DNA of 64,000 bases. Origin: Camillea tinctor (Eukaryota; Ascomycota; Sordariomycetes; Xylariales; Xylariaceae). The translations under genes and the position numbers were made by a program. The notes beneath the pieces are model-generated. The model worked only from the letters and a program-made list of their open reading frames with translations, was not told the DNA's origin and ran no database searches. The DNA is taken from NCBI GenBank assembly GCA_022578605.1, contig MU394091.1, forward strand, positions 248,001-312,000. Reading direction: 5' to 3'. This document shows, one piece after another, positions 12,753 through 25,129 of the stretch (positions are counted from its first letter, which is position 1; the number at the start of each line of letters is the position of its first letter).

Positions 12753-13727
12753 ATGGCTACTTATACTGACAGCTTCAACACTATGAATGCCATCAAGACC
12801 ATGAATAACCTTCCTTCGCCTAGTCTAGACGACCCGGAGTATATCAGGCAGCGCGACCTTCTTGACAGCGCCCTCACACCCGAAGTTGTCGAGGAGATGC
12901 GACTCATGATTCACGGTGTAGTTAACCGTGTGCTCGACGAGATCAACCAGAAGTACGTCGCGCCAGGAAAGCCGTTCGACCTAATAGAGGCTTTTGCGGC
13001 CCCTGTGCCCACGCAAATTGCTTATAAGGTCGTCGGAATACCGGAAGAGGACGTCGGGCAGCTCTTGTTGCAGGACGAGCAGTCGCTGGAAGCCTACGTC
13101 GACAAGATGGTCGATGAGCGCATCACCGAGCCTGACAGCTGCAACCGCGGCGACCTGATCTCCCGGCTGGCAAGGGAGCAGTACCGCAAGGGTCTCATGT
13201 CGCGGGGCGACATCGTTGAGCTGGCGCTGCTGGTGCTAGGTGCTGGCCATGCAGCCCTCGTCAATTCGATCGGGCTCGGGGTGCTGACGCTCTTCCAGCA
13301 CCCCGAGCAGTGGGCCAAGGTGCGACGCAACCCGCTCGCCTGGGCACCCTCCGTCGTGAACGAGTGCCTGCGGTACAACGGCTTATGCTCGTCGGCGACG
13401 AGCTCCCCAGATGTCACCCCATCCCCACAAATTTGGAACGGGAGCTGGACCCACGGCCGCCGGCCGTCCGACCCCCAGAAATTTGATATCCATCGTAGCG
13501 GGTACGCTCCCCCTGAGCGGCAGAGTGAACACCTGTCGCGCTTGGAGCTGGAAATTGCTCTAGGCACGCTGTTTGCGAGGTTCCCCGGGTTGCGGTTTGA
13601 TAGCTCTGCTATCAGGGATGTTAATACCCCCTTAGTCCTACCACCGGGCACCGCTGGCGTTATGAAGTTACCGGTGCAGGTTGATACTGATGCAGAAATG
13701 CACCGGATTCTTATCACTTGCGATTAA
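12753..13727 (+). pseudogene. Decayed CYP55 (P450nor)-like cytochrome P450
   Basis: The 324-codon frame matches the fungal nitric-oxide-reductase P450 family (CYP55, bacterial-type soluble P450s) in order: a region after the B' helix, LTPEVVEEM, the I-helix segment LLVLGAGHAALVNSIGLG, TLFQHPEQWAKV, the K-helix-like NECLRYNG, and a C-terminal ELEIALGTLFARFPGLR. Three defects suggest it is not functional. About 90-100 N-terminal residues are absent and no upstream exon was found. The stretch between the K helix and the heme loop, including the region that should carry the ETLR-to-meander part, is shortened and unalignable. The heme loop reads GYAPPERQSEHLSR, with Arg where the thiolate Cys must be. 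The frame is still open, so it could be transcribed. A neofunctional heme-less protein is possible but unlikely. Confidence 0.75.
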
Positions 13728-14098
13728 AAGGGGGGAGGGAAAAGGAATATGTCGGCGTTTCGTCTTTTTGGTGTTCTATTGGGGTTCTCGAGGCAAAAGT
13801 CTGTAGCTATAATAAATAGGACGTGTGACTTAGAGAATTGTGAACTTGGGTCATATCTATTCTTTCTCAAATGCAGCGCTCTGTTGTGACATATGCGTAG
13901 CTGGCCCTCGTTAGCCTGCCAAGGCGTGGCGGAACTCTCTCCGATAATCTAGCCATGTCCTTCTAACATATATACAATATCCCACTTCGCTACGTTGGAC
14001 ATCCACTTTGACAGGCAGAAATTATCCATCTGAGCCTATCCATAAAAACAACTGAGCTTCTATCATAATCATTTCCCTTATGCAGTATATATCAACGT
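13728..14098. other. Short intergenic region, tail-to-tail
   Basis: The space lies between the 3' end of the P450 relic and the 3' end of the Nudix gene. It is AT-rich with AATAAA-like words near 13811 and on the other strand, consistent with polyadenylation regions. Nothing else is seen. Confidence 0.4.
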
Positions 14099-15205
14099 CT
14101 AAGTCTGCGGCTGCCATATCTTAGACATCTCTAACCCCTCAGCGAACACGCCTACCTTACCATCGATGGCGAAGCCCTCCGCCTCGAGCCGCCGGCACTC
14201 AGAGTACAGGTCGCTTAGCGGCACCCAGAAGCACTCGATGAACTCGCCATCCTCGAGCTGCGGCTTGGGATCCTGGTTCTCCGCCCGCTCCGGATCGATC
14301 CGCATGTGGACTATAGAGGTGCGGGAGCTGGAAGATGCGGGCGCTAGGTAAGAGTTAGTCGTTTTATAGGGATTCTTTCTTCTCCCCCTCCTTCCGCCAT
14401 CCCTTTCCCGCCCCTTTCCCCCTTTTCCTTGAAACCTAAAAAAAGAAAAAAAAAAGAAGTTTTTTCTTTACCACAAAACCTAATCCCCAAAATCCAATGA
14501 AAAAACAAAATAAGATAAAATAAAAACTCACAGCTAAACAACACCGGCCGCTTACTCCCCTCCCCCTCCCTAACCACCTCCCCCACATACCCCGTCTCCT
14601 CCCGCAGCTCCCGCACCGCCGCCTCCTCCGCCGTCTCCCCCGCGTCCACGAGCCCCGCCGGGAACTCGATCACGGGTTTGCCTGCGGGCGCGCGGAACTG
14701 CTTCTCTAGGAGTACCACGGGCTGCGCAGATACAGAAGCAGAAGCAGGAGCAGAAGTGGATGATGGGGGTAAGGGTGATGGGGGTGAGGGTGACACAGCG
14801 ATTATCTGCACGGCGTCGATAACGCTGGTCGATGGGCGGCCGGCGCGGCGCATGCTGGGGGAAAGGGGTGAGTAGGAGGGTTAGGGGTCAGAATAGAGGT
14901 TGGCTTACGCTTCCCAGGTTCGGGGGTGGCCGTGCTCGTCGGAGTAGGTTATCCTGCGGGGGCGGGTTAGGGATAGAATAAGAAGGAGGGGGGGAGGGGA
15001 CGGACTTAACCAGGTTGATCCATTTTGCGTCTTTGTTCTCCTGGATCGGGGGGATGGGAGGGTTTAGTTAGTAGGGGAGTCTCATCTCAAGGAATTCGAT
15101 GTATGTGTATATATAACTTGTGTACCTAGGTAGGTAGGTTTTTAAGGGGGTATTATCACTGACTAATAATTCGGTCGATATGACCTTGGCTGCGCCTGTG
15201 GACAT
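14099..15205 (-). CDS. YSA1: Nudix hydrolase, ADP-ribose/ADP-sugar pyrophosphatase
   Basis: Five exons on the minus strand (15205-15164, 15040-15006, 14953-14909, 14854-14532, 14343-14099) give 229 residues. The Nudix box is complete: [20 protein letters not shown], ending TGYV. The flanking [15 protein letters not shown] and the C-terminal [15 protein letters not shown] fit the YSA1 family, which hydrolyses ADP-ribose to AMP and ribose-5-phosphate in cytosol or mitochondria. Exon 1 ([14 protein letters not shown]) uses a GTCAGT donor. Exon 2 was extended to AA|GTCCGT because this restores the conserved LVKITY reading. Introns are 123, 52, 54 and 188 bp. A 25-residue Ser/Pro-rich stretch interrupts the region before VVLLEKQF and is unusual; part of it could be a missed intron. 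The micro-exons make exon 1 and 2 borders the least certain. Confidence 0.82.
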
Positions 15206-18200
15206 GTTGAGGTATTAAGATGTCCTACTACGTTGCTTTTTACTTTGAGAAACAAGAGATTGAGTGTTACTGAATTCGGGAATGAGATTGAAATCGACTA
15301 GTTAGAGATAACAGCATTAAAGCCAATAAATATCCGGCTATGTACACTAGGTATGTAGGTTGTATTCTGAGTTCCAAGAAGGTCAGAAATGTCGCAGTCG
15401 CAACTTTGAAGGCTAAATATCGGGATATACTGGGACCCACTATTAGGGGATGATACTGTATAGTCCAGATATCTCTATGAAGCAATTAAGTAGCTGACAT
15501 TGGCGATATCAATATAAGTTAAGTAGAATGTACATTTCAGGGAGTATATATTCTGGGTTTGATAGAAGGATCAACTTTGATGATATCAATGGTCGCAGTC
15601 AGTAGCTCAAACCTATTAATGAGAAATTCTCCCCTTTTATGAAGCTGGTCAATCCGTGGGCGGATGAACCTTTATGAAGGGACGCAACGTTGGTTGAATC
15701 TCAATAAACTATGTGTAATATGATAAGTTTCATCACGTACGATGAGTATCAAATTGGGGGCCTTATAGTGATCACGATTTACACTTGAATAAGCAAGTGT
15801 AGTTATGTAGTTATACTCCTAGTTAGTCTCTTGAACAATAACATCGTGATTCTCTTTTAGGAGCTATGTGCTAGGCCACGAGGTATATGATAGTACAAAC
15901 CACATAGGAGAGCACAGAGAGTGTTTGATATATAAGTAACAGTATCAAAAATTGTTGTATTTCAAGCCTCCAGCACAACAACACCGTGATTACCTAAGCC
16001 TTTGCTAGGACCCCGTGACGTGACAGACACAACAACAGAAAATAGAGGTAGACATTGTATGTTGACGTATTGCTTCATTTAATTGTGTGCACTTGTCAGT
16101 AACTATCGAACCGCATACTTAAATAGTTTACTCGGAACGAAGAACATTGACCGGGAAAATCATACCGGAAAATCATACCCTCTATGGCTATGATGCAGAA
16201 AAGGGGCTTGAATGTAAGATAATGCTCACAATTCTCTAGGTGATAGTCATACGCGCCATAAATAATCCGATATACTTCCTAGGGCGGGCTGTTTGTTCCG
16301 TTTATCTGACAACGTGGATGTCAGGGGTAGGTCCAGTAGTGGAATGCTGACGGACGTTCTAGCTGTGCACAGCCTAGCCTTATGGGACCGTTCACTAATC
16401 CATTACATGGGCTAAGGGGATATCGAGGAGAATAATACTGTGGAAGCAATGGATATAACTCCTGAAGAAACGTTTGGTAACGATATGTGCGGTTGTAATC
16501 GTGCCGATATTATTCAAATCTACTGAATCTTAGCATCACAATTCTGACAGAGGTAGGAGGACTTAGTCCCTAAAATGCAGTAAGTTATGAGTATCTAATC
16601 TTGTGTAAGATAATTAAACTTTATATACCTAGACAAATACATCATAAATCTTACTGATCCCGAATGAAGATTTTCTTCAAGTTTTGTAATGGGTGGGGTC
16701 TTGTTCTAGAACACCATAACAATTCTCTCTACGTTTCAAGATAAGAAATACCATAGCCTTTTAAGTCGGCAGACTTATCCTAACTCTTGTTTCATACATG
16801 ATTCAGGGTTTCTTGACAAATCTTCTGTGGGTAATCTTTAAACTGGGAGCTTAGAGATTCCATTGTGACGTTATAATAAGGCATGCCAAACAGACACCAG
16901 TAGCCCCCTTTCCCATCCAGTAGTTCATACACTACATGGATGAGGAACCCGTATTTGAGTATTTGCTACGTGATTGGATGTAATACGCATTCCAAGAACT
17001 TACTCAGTGCGCCAATACGATCCAGCCTATCAGCAACCTTCACTGCCGGGGATACTAGCACCATCAAATTTCCCAGCACACTGGTTATCCCAGATTTAGC
17101 AAATCCACTGCGGGGTGTTAGGTTCGGGAAGGCATCCGATGAACAATGTCTTATTTATGAACCTAGATAGATACCAGAGGAAAGGTTTGGCAGTTTGTTG
17201 TATGTCTAGCCCTAGTACTACAGATTCGCTAGTCAAGTATTTATATTAGAGAGACCTACATTTTTCCAGATCACGGTTTATGCAATGCGATCCCGACAAT
17301 GAGATTGGTCCCATCGCTTTTACGTTTCGATTAGCGAGAAGATTGTAATCCCACTCTACACTACTCTATGGAATACTAACTTGTTCCATAAACAGTGATT
17401 CCATTGTGTATATCTGAAATAATAAACCAAGCAGACTAGTTCCGCTGTCTTCAATATACGTCCCTAGCTATTTCTGTCGCTTCAGGTCATTGGAACCGAC
17501 TCAATGCTACATCTGAATACCGAGGGTGAGGTTCGGAGCTTCAATGGAACGGCATAGGGGGCACACAATAAAGTTATTACGTGTATGCCACCCTTGAACG
17601 GTCCGATGTGGTTGGATGAGGACGAGATGGAAGATCTTTCCCCCCACCCATTTGCCACGAGGGACAAGGAACGGTGGCATATAGGGTTGCATAGAAATCT
17701 GACAGTAAGAGGGCCCTGCGTTTAGTTTCTTATGCGATAAGGGTCTTCAACTCCATGACCGTATTATCACGAGGATTGGCATGGTCAGAGAGCTTGCTGA
17801 AACCATCTAAAATGGTAAATGGTCAATCTTATAAACCATCGTGGCAAATAATGCACGGCCGTAACGCTGGGACAGCACACTGATTAGTCTGAGAAATGAC
17901 GACTTCGTGCTAGCGCGGAGGGGTATGGGTTGGCTCAGCACGTCTCCGAAGAAATAGCTAACTGATCTTGCCCTATATGGCGTTACATAGTAGCGAGACT
18001 AGATTACTAGCTGGAAACTAGGCTGGCCCATCTCACTCTCGGCTTACTGGCTACGATCTCAATTTGACGATTTAGCGGCGTGGATTCGAACATCAAAGCG
18101 CCCGGAAACAATGGGATCATGAAAAATATCATATAGGTTGGCCCATTGCCTACTCGCCACTCCGTTTGTAACTTCCCGACGCACGGGGACGTCCTGTTTC

Positions 18201-18333
18201 CCTCCCGCCATCGTCGATATAGGATTACTACCTCTTTCCAGTGCGGCCGCGTATTCGATGATTCGGGACGGCGGCGGGCGACCACCTTACATGCCGAAAA
18301 TCCACGTAACTCGACTGATGAATATCTTCGGCC
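15206..18333. other. Long AT-rich intergenic region
   Basis: About 3.1 kb without a supportable gene. It contains the second LTR-like copy (15927-16016). Scattered short frames, for example 16940-17170 and around 16425-16525, look like eroded coding sequence but I cannot identify them. Transposon remains are the likeliest content. Confidence 0.4.
15927..16016 (-). repeat. LTR-like dispersed repeat, copy 2
   Basis: It pairs with 5472-5560 (see that entry for shared blocks). On the minus strand it reads TGTTGTTGTGCTGG after the shared TAGGTAATCACGG block and continues into an AT-rich stretch, like the start of a copia-type LTR. No paired LTR or reverse transcriptase fragment was recognised nearby. 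Confidence 0.4.
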
Positions 18334-19632
18334 ATGGCGACTAAATTAGATTATCAGTTAGCATCTCTAGCTTTCGGCTTCACGATCGGGTTCGGCTTTT
18401 TGACGGTATGGGAGGCATTGAAACAGACGATACGAAACAAGAATCCACTTCAAAGTGTGTTCATATACATGGTCTGGGGCGAGATTGTCGCCAATCTTGC
18501 CATTGCTATTGTTGGATGGCTGTTCTTGGACGGTGTGATCGGACCAACGTAAGTCTAGCGATTTCCTCACAAGACATTTTCATATGATTACCTAGGTAAC
18601 TAAGCATATTTGCAACAGCGTACCAGTTTTGTTCATTATTCTCGCCCTTTGGGTGTTCGAGATTCAACTATTAATGCAGATGATCATCAACCGAATTGCC
18701 GTGATTTCTGATAGTGGGAAGACAATATCACGGATAAAATGGGGGACATTTGGTATTATCTCTACAATAAATATCATGGTGTTTATTATATGGATACCAG
18801 CTCATTTGAGTCCTTCCCCTATTCCTTCGTAAGTCTACCCCCTTTTTTGTCCTACGTGGGCGGGTAAGCTGTAACCTACGTTGATCGGGAACTCGAGCAA
18901 TCTGACCAGCAGCAAACAGATTAGTCACTGTGAACAAGTATTGGGATCCGTTATCAAAAGCTTTGATTTTAGTCGTCGATGCCGGGCTCAATTGGTATTT
19001 CCTGAGGGTGGTCAATCAGCGACTGGTCAAAGAACATGGGCTAGTCAAGTACCAGCCCCTTGTTAGCTTTAACGCAAAGCTTATGGTAGTTTCCGTCGCG
19101 ATGGATGTAAGTCATTGTCTTTTTCTTCCTATACTATATAATATTCTCCGACTAATAAGTATAGGTCCTGCTCATCGGTCTTATGTGGCTCCCGAATGAG
19201 ATAGTGTACATCCAATTCCACCCCGTCGTATATATGGTGAAGTTGAACATTGAAATGACAATGGCTTCGTTGATTTTCAAGCTTTCTCGATCCCGCGACG
19301 GTGAACCCTACAACCGCTCCCTCTCCTTCTCACATGAGCACACTCACCATCACGGCGGAGATCATCATATCAACGCCAACGAGCGGGAGATCGCGCTCAA
19401 GTCCTTTAACCGAGCTGTAATCCGGGCCAACTCTGGAGACAGCGGTTCTGATCTGACTGGGCCGGCCGAAAATGGTATCAGCAGAAGGCTGGAATATGAA
19501 GTGACAGTCCACCACGCCACTCCTCATGGGAAGCATTCGATGAGTGAGAGCAGTGATAGGAAAATCTATATTGCTACGGAAGATGAAGATTCTTTAACAT
19601 CTAATCCGGGCCATCCATCCCCTACAAGGTAG
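18334..19632 (+). CDS. Uncharacterised 7TM membrane protein with His-rich tail
   Basis: Four exons (18334-18548, 18619-18828, 18920-19106, 19165-19632) give 359 residues with GT-AG introns of 70, 91 and 58 bp. Seven hydrophobic segments can be counted: LAFGFTIGFGFLTVW, VWGEIVANLAIAIVGWLF, VLFIILALWVFEIQLLM, FGIISTINIMVFIIW, ALILVVDAGLNWYFL, MVVSVAMDVLLIGLMWL and VYMVKLNIEMTMASLIF. A soluble tail of about 100 residues begins with HEHTHHHGGDHH, a possible metal-binding patch. I recognise the overall pattern as a fungal-specific integral membrane family resembling PTH11/rhodopsin-like proteins in topology but not in motifs (no DDW after TM1). The function is unknown. The ATG at 18334 begins the only frame that reaches TM1. 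Confidence 0.78.
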
Positions 19633-21145
19633 ACAGGATACCGGAAATTTCACATGCTGTGGAAAACCCAGTCACTTAAAATACCTATATATGTATATAC
19701 TAGCACTCGATACCCCTATTCGCAACACGATTTCTTATTGTTTTTCCCAAAGTCAGAATTCAGAGGAGCTCTAGCTTGAACTATAGTTATCCGGAAATCT
19801 CACTTCTAAACTGTCCTCTTTCAGATGTTGATGACTAGGAGAGAATCCGAAAACCACCCTATCACAATTGGCCTAACATACCCTATCATCAATCGTACGT
19901 AGGTTCTGCAATGTTCTTTATTCCTTCGACCACACGACTGTAGTCACCAAACCCGCGTGCAGAAGCCGAAGTCAAAACCCGGTTGTGAGGAAAGAGGTTG
20001 CGAATCTAGGACTATAATTAGGCTGCATATACAGACATTCTTTCAATGATTCTGGTACCGAGTGCAGGATTTTTAGTGTAGTCTGGAATGCTGGACGGTC
20101 TTCTATGGCTTCTTGGACAGATCCATCCTAGGTCCCTGCGATTGCGCAAGGTTAGCACTGACGGTCCCCGGATTTAATGGCAAAGATGCCACGGCATGAG
20201 TGGAGCGAATGCACGAGCTGGAGCTCTTTTGCCAACTCCATGTCATGTGCAGAGAAGATCCAGGGTGCTAGTTACCAGGTCTTGGCGGCGGTGATCGCGG
20301 AATGTCTTTCCTTTATCAAGTGTAGGTGGTGCCCATCCGTAGAAGATCGATTATGGATTATGGCGTCAGTGAGAAACACTGTTAGCGCTGGGCGCTGAGG
20401 CCTTCTGCTTTCTGCTTTCTGGAATGGTGCAGCATCAATATATCTTGGCGCCTCTTAAACAGGATTAATCACAGAAATATGACCTACTACTATTTCATCA
20501 CTATTATCAAAACTGCAAGTTGCTTTATACTATCGATTTCCCCCTCTGCCTCCTCGCTTCTTCAACCACGGCTCGGCAGCATGTCAGTCGGATCACTCCT
20601 CATTTAAGCCTAGATTTTGCATATCTGCCCGTCTGGAGATCCTTTCACGATGCACATATACCCGGTGGGTGGGCGTTAACGTGATCGTCGCGCGTAGGGC
20701 TAGAACTAATGAAGTGACATGGACGAATGATCCCTCGAGACAACTCCTCTGGCTTCTGACTAGCCTTGCAGCTTTCGTACGACCCGTTCCTCCTCACACC
20801 GCCGGCAAGGAACATGATAGGTCAGATACGAGGCTTCTAGTCCATTATGGGGCCATGATTGGCATATTGTCCAACTCACCTACGGCATGGGTAGCCCATT
20901 GGATGTAAGAACTAATGCATATCTGCCGGAACGCATCACAGTTGCCTAATAATCTGCTCGTAATTGTCCCTGAAGGAGAGTAAATTTTTTTATCCCTATT
21001 ATTTCCATCATTCCGTCCAAGCCGGCAATTATGCATTCTAGTCCCTGCTATATTTTTGAAGGTAGACTATAGTAGTTGGAACATGTCCTGGGAGTAGGAT
21101 AGTCCATAATACGGGGTTGGCAATAGACAGGCGCTTATTGTACCT
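19633..21145. other. Intergenic region, tail-to-tail
   Basis: No recognisable coding, RNA or repeat content. Short frames at 20177-20398 and 20669-20908 lack any family feature or splice support. Confidence 0.4.
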
Positions 21146-22898
21146 TTACCTCAGTCTTGTTTCCTCTTTCGGTGCCTGATCCTCGTTGTCTTTCTTACCG
21201 ATTATACCTGCATGTCTGAAACCAAAGAAACTAACTGCCAGAACTATGCCAGTACTTGCAAAGATAGTCCAGAATGCAGCACGGAAGCCACTCATGAGGG
21301 CTTCCTTTTGACCCAACCCAGTAGAATGTTCGGTAACAGAAGCAGCGATAGCAGCGGTGACCGCTAACCCAACAGAATTCCCAAATTGTGCGACTTCGTT
21401 GAAGACACCCCCGGCAAGCGACTGGTCTTCGGCTGGAAAGGCGTCTGAAATGAGTAGATTTGAGATGCTGAACAAGACTGTAAAAGTTAGCACAGGCATA
21501 TAAGCTTTTAGGATATAGTCTTCTTACCCCATGGGTTGACGGGGCATAGAAGCAAAGCCCAGCACGGGCCAGCCCAATAGCCTGCATTGATATTGATAGT
21601 TGCCATGATCGCCGGTGATACCAGAGTAATGCAGGCGGAAACAACAGTGAGCACGACAACGGGAGCCCGTGAGATTAGGTATACGAGTACAATATTGACG
21701 CTAGTACCCATAATGATCTGCGAGAAGTACCGGATCGACGACTGCAGAGCGGAGAGCTCCTGAACTTGCTGAAAACTGTCAAGTGAGGAAAGTTAGAATA
21801 TCGGCTTGTCTGTAAGAAAAATGATTCCAAACATGAATAGATGACTTACAAGAGAGTTGTGAAATACTCGATTCCATTTAGCGACGCCCAACACAAAAAC
21901 ACACAAACACAGGCCGATGTAAACGAGGCATTACGCCAGAGCCTATTCGGTATAAGGGCGGGGCGGTGGTTCTTGACTTGTATATGCATCCATACAGGGA
22001 AGGTCGTTAGGAGGGCGATTGACACAGCGAGGATAACAATGCCTGATGTTTTGCCGATGTTCTTGTAGCTTGATGTCACAGTGGCGAGGAAGTACAGCAA
22101 CATGCCGAGCGCAGCGCTGAGAATCATAGCTCCCACCCAGTCGATATCTTCGATCATTTGGCGTGTCCAGCTCTTTTCAGAGTGATTTTGGACGGCTGGC
22201 AGTGACCAGATGGATATTACCGAAATGCAAAAGTTTATGATAGCCATGATAAAGTAGGACCATCTCCATCCGATTGTGTCGGTGAATATACCGCCCAGGA
22301 CGAGACCCAGAGCGTAGCCAAGAGGTTGTGCCATGCCATTCATAGCAAAGGAAAGGTTTCTCCAGTGTCCCCGAGAGAATGTGTTGGTAATCAAACTAAC
22401 TGTTGTCGGTAGACACATCGACATGGCCACACCTAGACAGGTTCGGAACATAATAATCTGTAGGCTGGTTTGTGAAAGGCCGACCGCAACGGTGAAGATC
22501 ACAAAGAGGAAACTACCGACTATCCATAGCTTTTTGGGGTCGATGATGTCGCCTATAGCCCCAAAGATGTGCAGGAGACAGCCGGCGGCGAGAGCGTAAA
22601 CGGCTGCTGGCCAGAGGATAAGTCCGTCGGGGATGTTGACATCGCTTGCAATACGGGGCAATGAAGCAATGAGAATCCCAGACCCCATGGTATTGAGGAA
22701 GTTGATTCCTGATAGAGTGGCAATAACGGCAATAGCCCGAGTCTTGGAAATTTTCATCTCAGTCGAATGGCTCGTAGAGATATTCGACTGAGATCCTTCT
22801 TCAACCAAGGTCACATCGTAGTTAGGTTTCCTGTCTCTAAGCTGAGACTTTGTTAAATATCTTGGGCCTTCTGTAGCTCTATTGTCTTCCTCCATCAT
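21146..22898 (-). CDS. MFS drug:H+ antiporter-type transporter (DHA2-like)
   Basis: Three exons (22898-21850, 21775-21528, 21477-21146) with introns of 74 and 49 bp give 542 residues. The length, a long central loop ending IEDIDWVGA, and the number of hydrophobic segments (about 14) fit the DHA2 family of fungal efflux pumps, near ATR1-like aminotriazole or borate exporters. Motif-A-like GAIGDIIDPKKLWIVG follows TM2, and the motif-C-like stretch GYALGLVLGGIFTDTIGWRW follows TM5. Junctions rebuild FTTLFFQQVQELSALQSS and a clean exon-3 start. A 37-codon in-frame extension from an ATG at 23009 exists, but the MMEED start at 22898 matches the usual length. The plasma membrane and an export role are inferred from family; the substrate is unknown. 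Confidence 0.88.
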
Positions 22899-25091
22899 AG
22901 CGGCATAAGAAGGCTTAGGAGATAGATGTGTAAAGGTTTGTATAAGTTGATGAGAAGTAGTGAGCCGTGATCCATTTTCTTTCCGGGCAACATACAATAA
23001 ACACAGCATTTATACGGTCTAAATCCATTGTAAAGAGAGCCATAGCGGCACAGCTGTCTAGCGGTCACTAGGAAATGTGTATTGGCGTATAAACTGGATA
23101 CTAGCATGGAAGTTACTTGTTCCTAATGTGATGTCTCGAGATGGAGATGTATCCACCATGAGAAGCCCGCAGTAGCCGCATGTGTGCGGAATGTAGAGAA
23201 TCTATTACTAGCTAGCCCCATAGCTTTCCTATTAGCTAATCACCTCAAGGTTTCGCCAACTACTACGGTATTCTCGTGGACTAGTTATTGGAACCACCCC
23301 ACAGAGCGCATGGTCACACTGCAGACACAATCGCGTGCGTAAGATTTGATATTTTTCTGCATGTTCTACATCGAATCAGGAGAAGACTGTGATGTTGGCT
23401 ATCCCCTCGTTTGCCCAGGGCAAGGGGAACCATACTTCGGGGGTGACGACCCGGGATGGACAGACATATAGAACGCGGTCCGAAGAAATGGAAACCCCGA
23501 AATTCCGAAACAAGTAATTTCGTTTGTATATCGATTTAAGTCCGGGTTTTAAAGTGCTGACGATTGACCTTCTCCTTAACGCCCCCTAGGTACGTCCTGA
23601 CGTGATGGGTGTTGGTTCAGGAGCTTGATCCGATAAGTTGCATTAATGACGGTATAATAAAGTGCATACCGCATCTACCCATAAAACAGATCGACTTTTA
23701 CCGTCTATATGGTATCATGCGTACCAGTACTATATGTTTAAACTCTCGGAAGGTTGACTTCTCTCGTTACGACATCTAACATGATCATCGCCACGCTAAT
23801 AGATTTTTCACTCTGTATGGAGTATATTGCGGGTCCCTACAGATCATATATACGCCAAATCTATAATTTATATTAGCTAATGACACAAATGACGATAATT
23901 GTATAAACTGTATAGCCTGTGAAAAAAGTCGAGCGCCAGCCGCGCATTGAAAAGGAATAAATTGATCACAATCCTACCACTATATTTCTAAGCTGCTCGC
24001 CGAGACAAGGCCCCCAAGTTGCACGTGTGTTAATGACTTGATCGCAAAGTCTTTCCTCGCGAGAGAATCCCCGCAGGAAAGACCATGCGAGTTGCCTCTG
24101 TATCTGTGCCGCATGTTCCAGAAGAGTATCGTCTCAGGGCTAAAGAAGCCGACTATTTGACGTGGCTAGAATTACGTAAATGGCTGTCAGATGAGGAGAC
24201 TAGATCCTTGAATTTTGGATCGGTCTGCAACTTATGGGAATAACTTGGGCTTTGGTGATATGTAGAAGTAGTATTTATAGTCTATATAGTGCGGGATCAA
24301 CCTTAGCTTTGCATATTGGGTCATATATCTTTACATTGGAATTACTGAATCATGAGCAGCCTCTCGTAAATAACTACCTTCACTAGAGATCACACTATAT
24401 CAAGTCGTGGTTAAAAAATATGTGAATATAAAAATTATACAATTCCTCTTGGCAACACTTGTGGCGCTATTCGCCCTGTTTAATCACCTGTTTAAACACG
24501 AAAGTGTTAAATCGTTGGGCATTGGGCATGAACTTTGTGAGGGGTTCCTCGGTAGATTCTCAGCTGACTTGATAGAGCTTGTATCTCTTTGTTTTGGCCA
24601 GCAGGAGCTGAGTGTCGGGATACCTTACACATTTCCCTGTGGTTCTTCGCTCCTATTTCCTACGTTGCAACCCAAAGTATACTGTCTCTCGGTGTTTGAG
24701 TGTTTTAGAATGAGGTAATGAACCTATCGAATGAGTCTAGAAGCTATAACTTTCGGGGTTTAAGAAAACTTCATGGATGGTACTGTTTACACCGTAGAGT
24801 TTATTGAATGATACTCTACATGTAAGTTAATATATATTTGTTTGTCAGAGAATTTATGATAGCGCTGAAACTGTTCGTCCAATGAAATCAATTCCGCAAT
24901 CCGATGTAACAAGATCCGAGTATTTCCAATGGGAATATAAAGGGGTTATGTATAATGATGAGTACCATGGTAGTTTCATACACTGAAGTCTCACATCTTT
25001 TCAACGGATTTAAACCTGTTTGTAGAAACCCTGCAAGAAACCCCCTGAGCTTTTCATAGTGGGCAGTGTGGGGGGGGGGGGGGGGGGGGGG

Positions 25092-25129
<38 letters not shown>

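Noticed and set aside
24407..24718. 103-codon frame with a hydrophobic N-terminus
   Set aside because: It looks like a signal anchor at first, but the region is AT-rich next to an assembly gap, and no homologue or intron structure could be suggested.
25070..25127. Long G run as a G-quadruplex or telomere-like feature
   Set aside because: It adjoins Ns and a duplicated flank, which points to a sequencing artefact.
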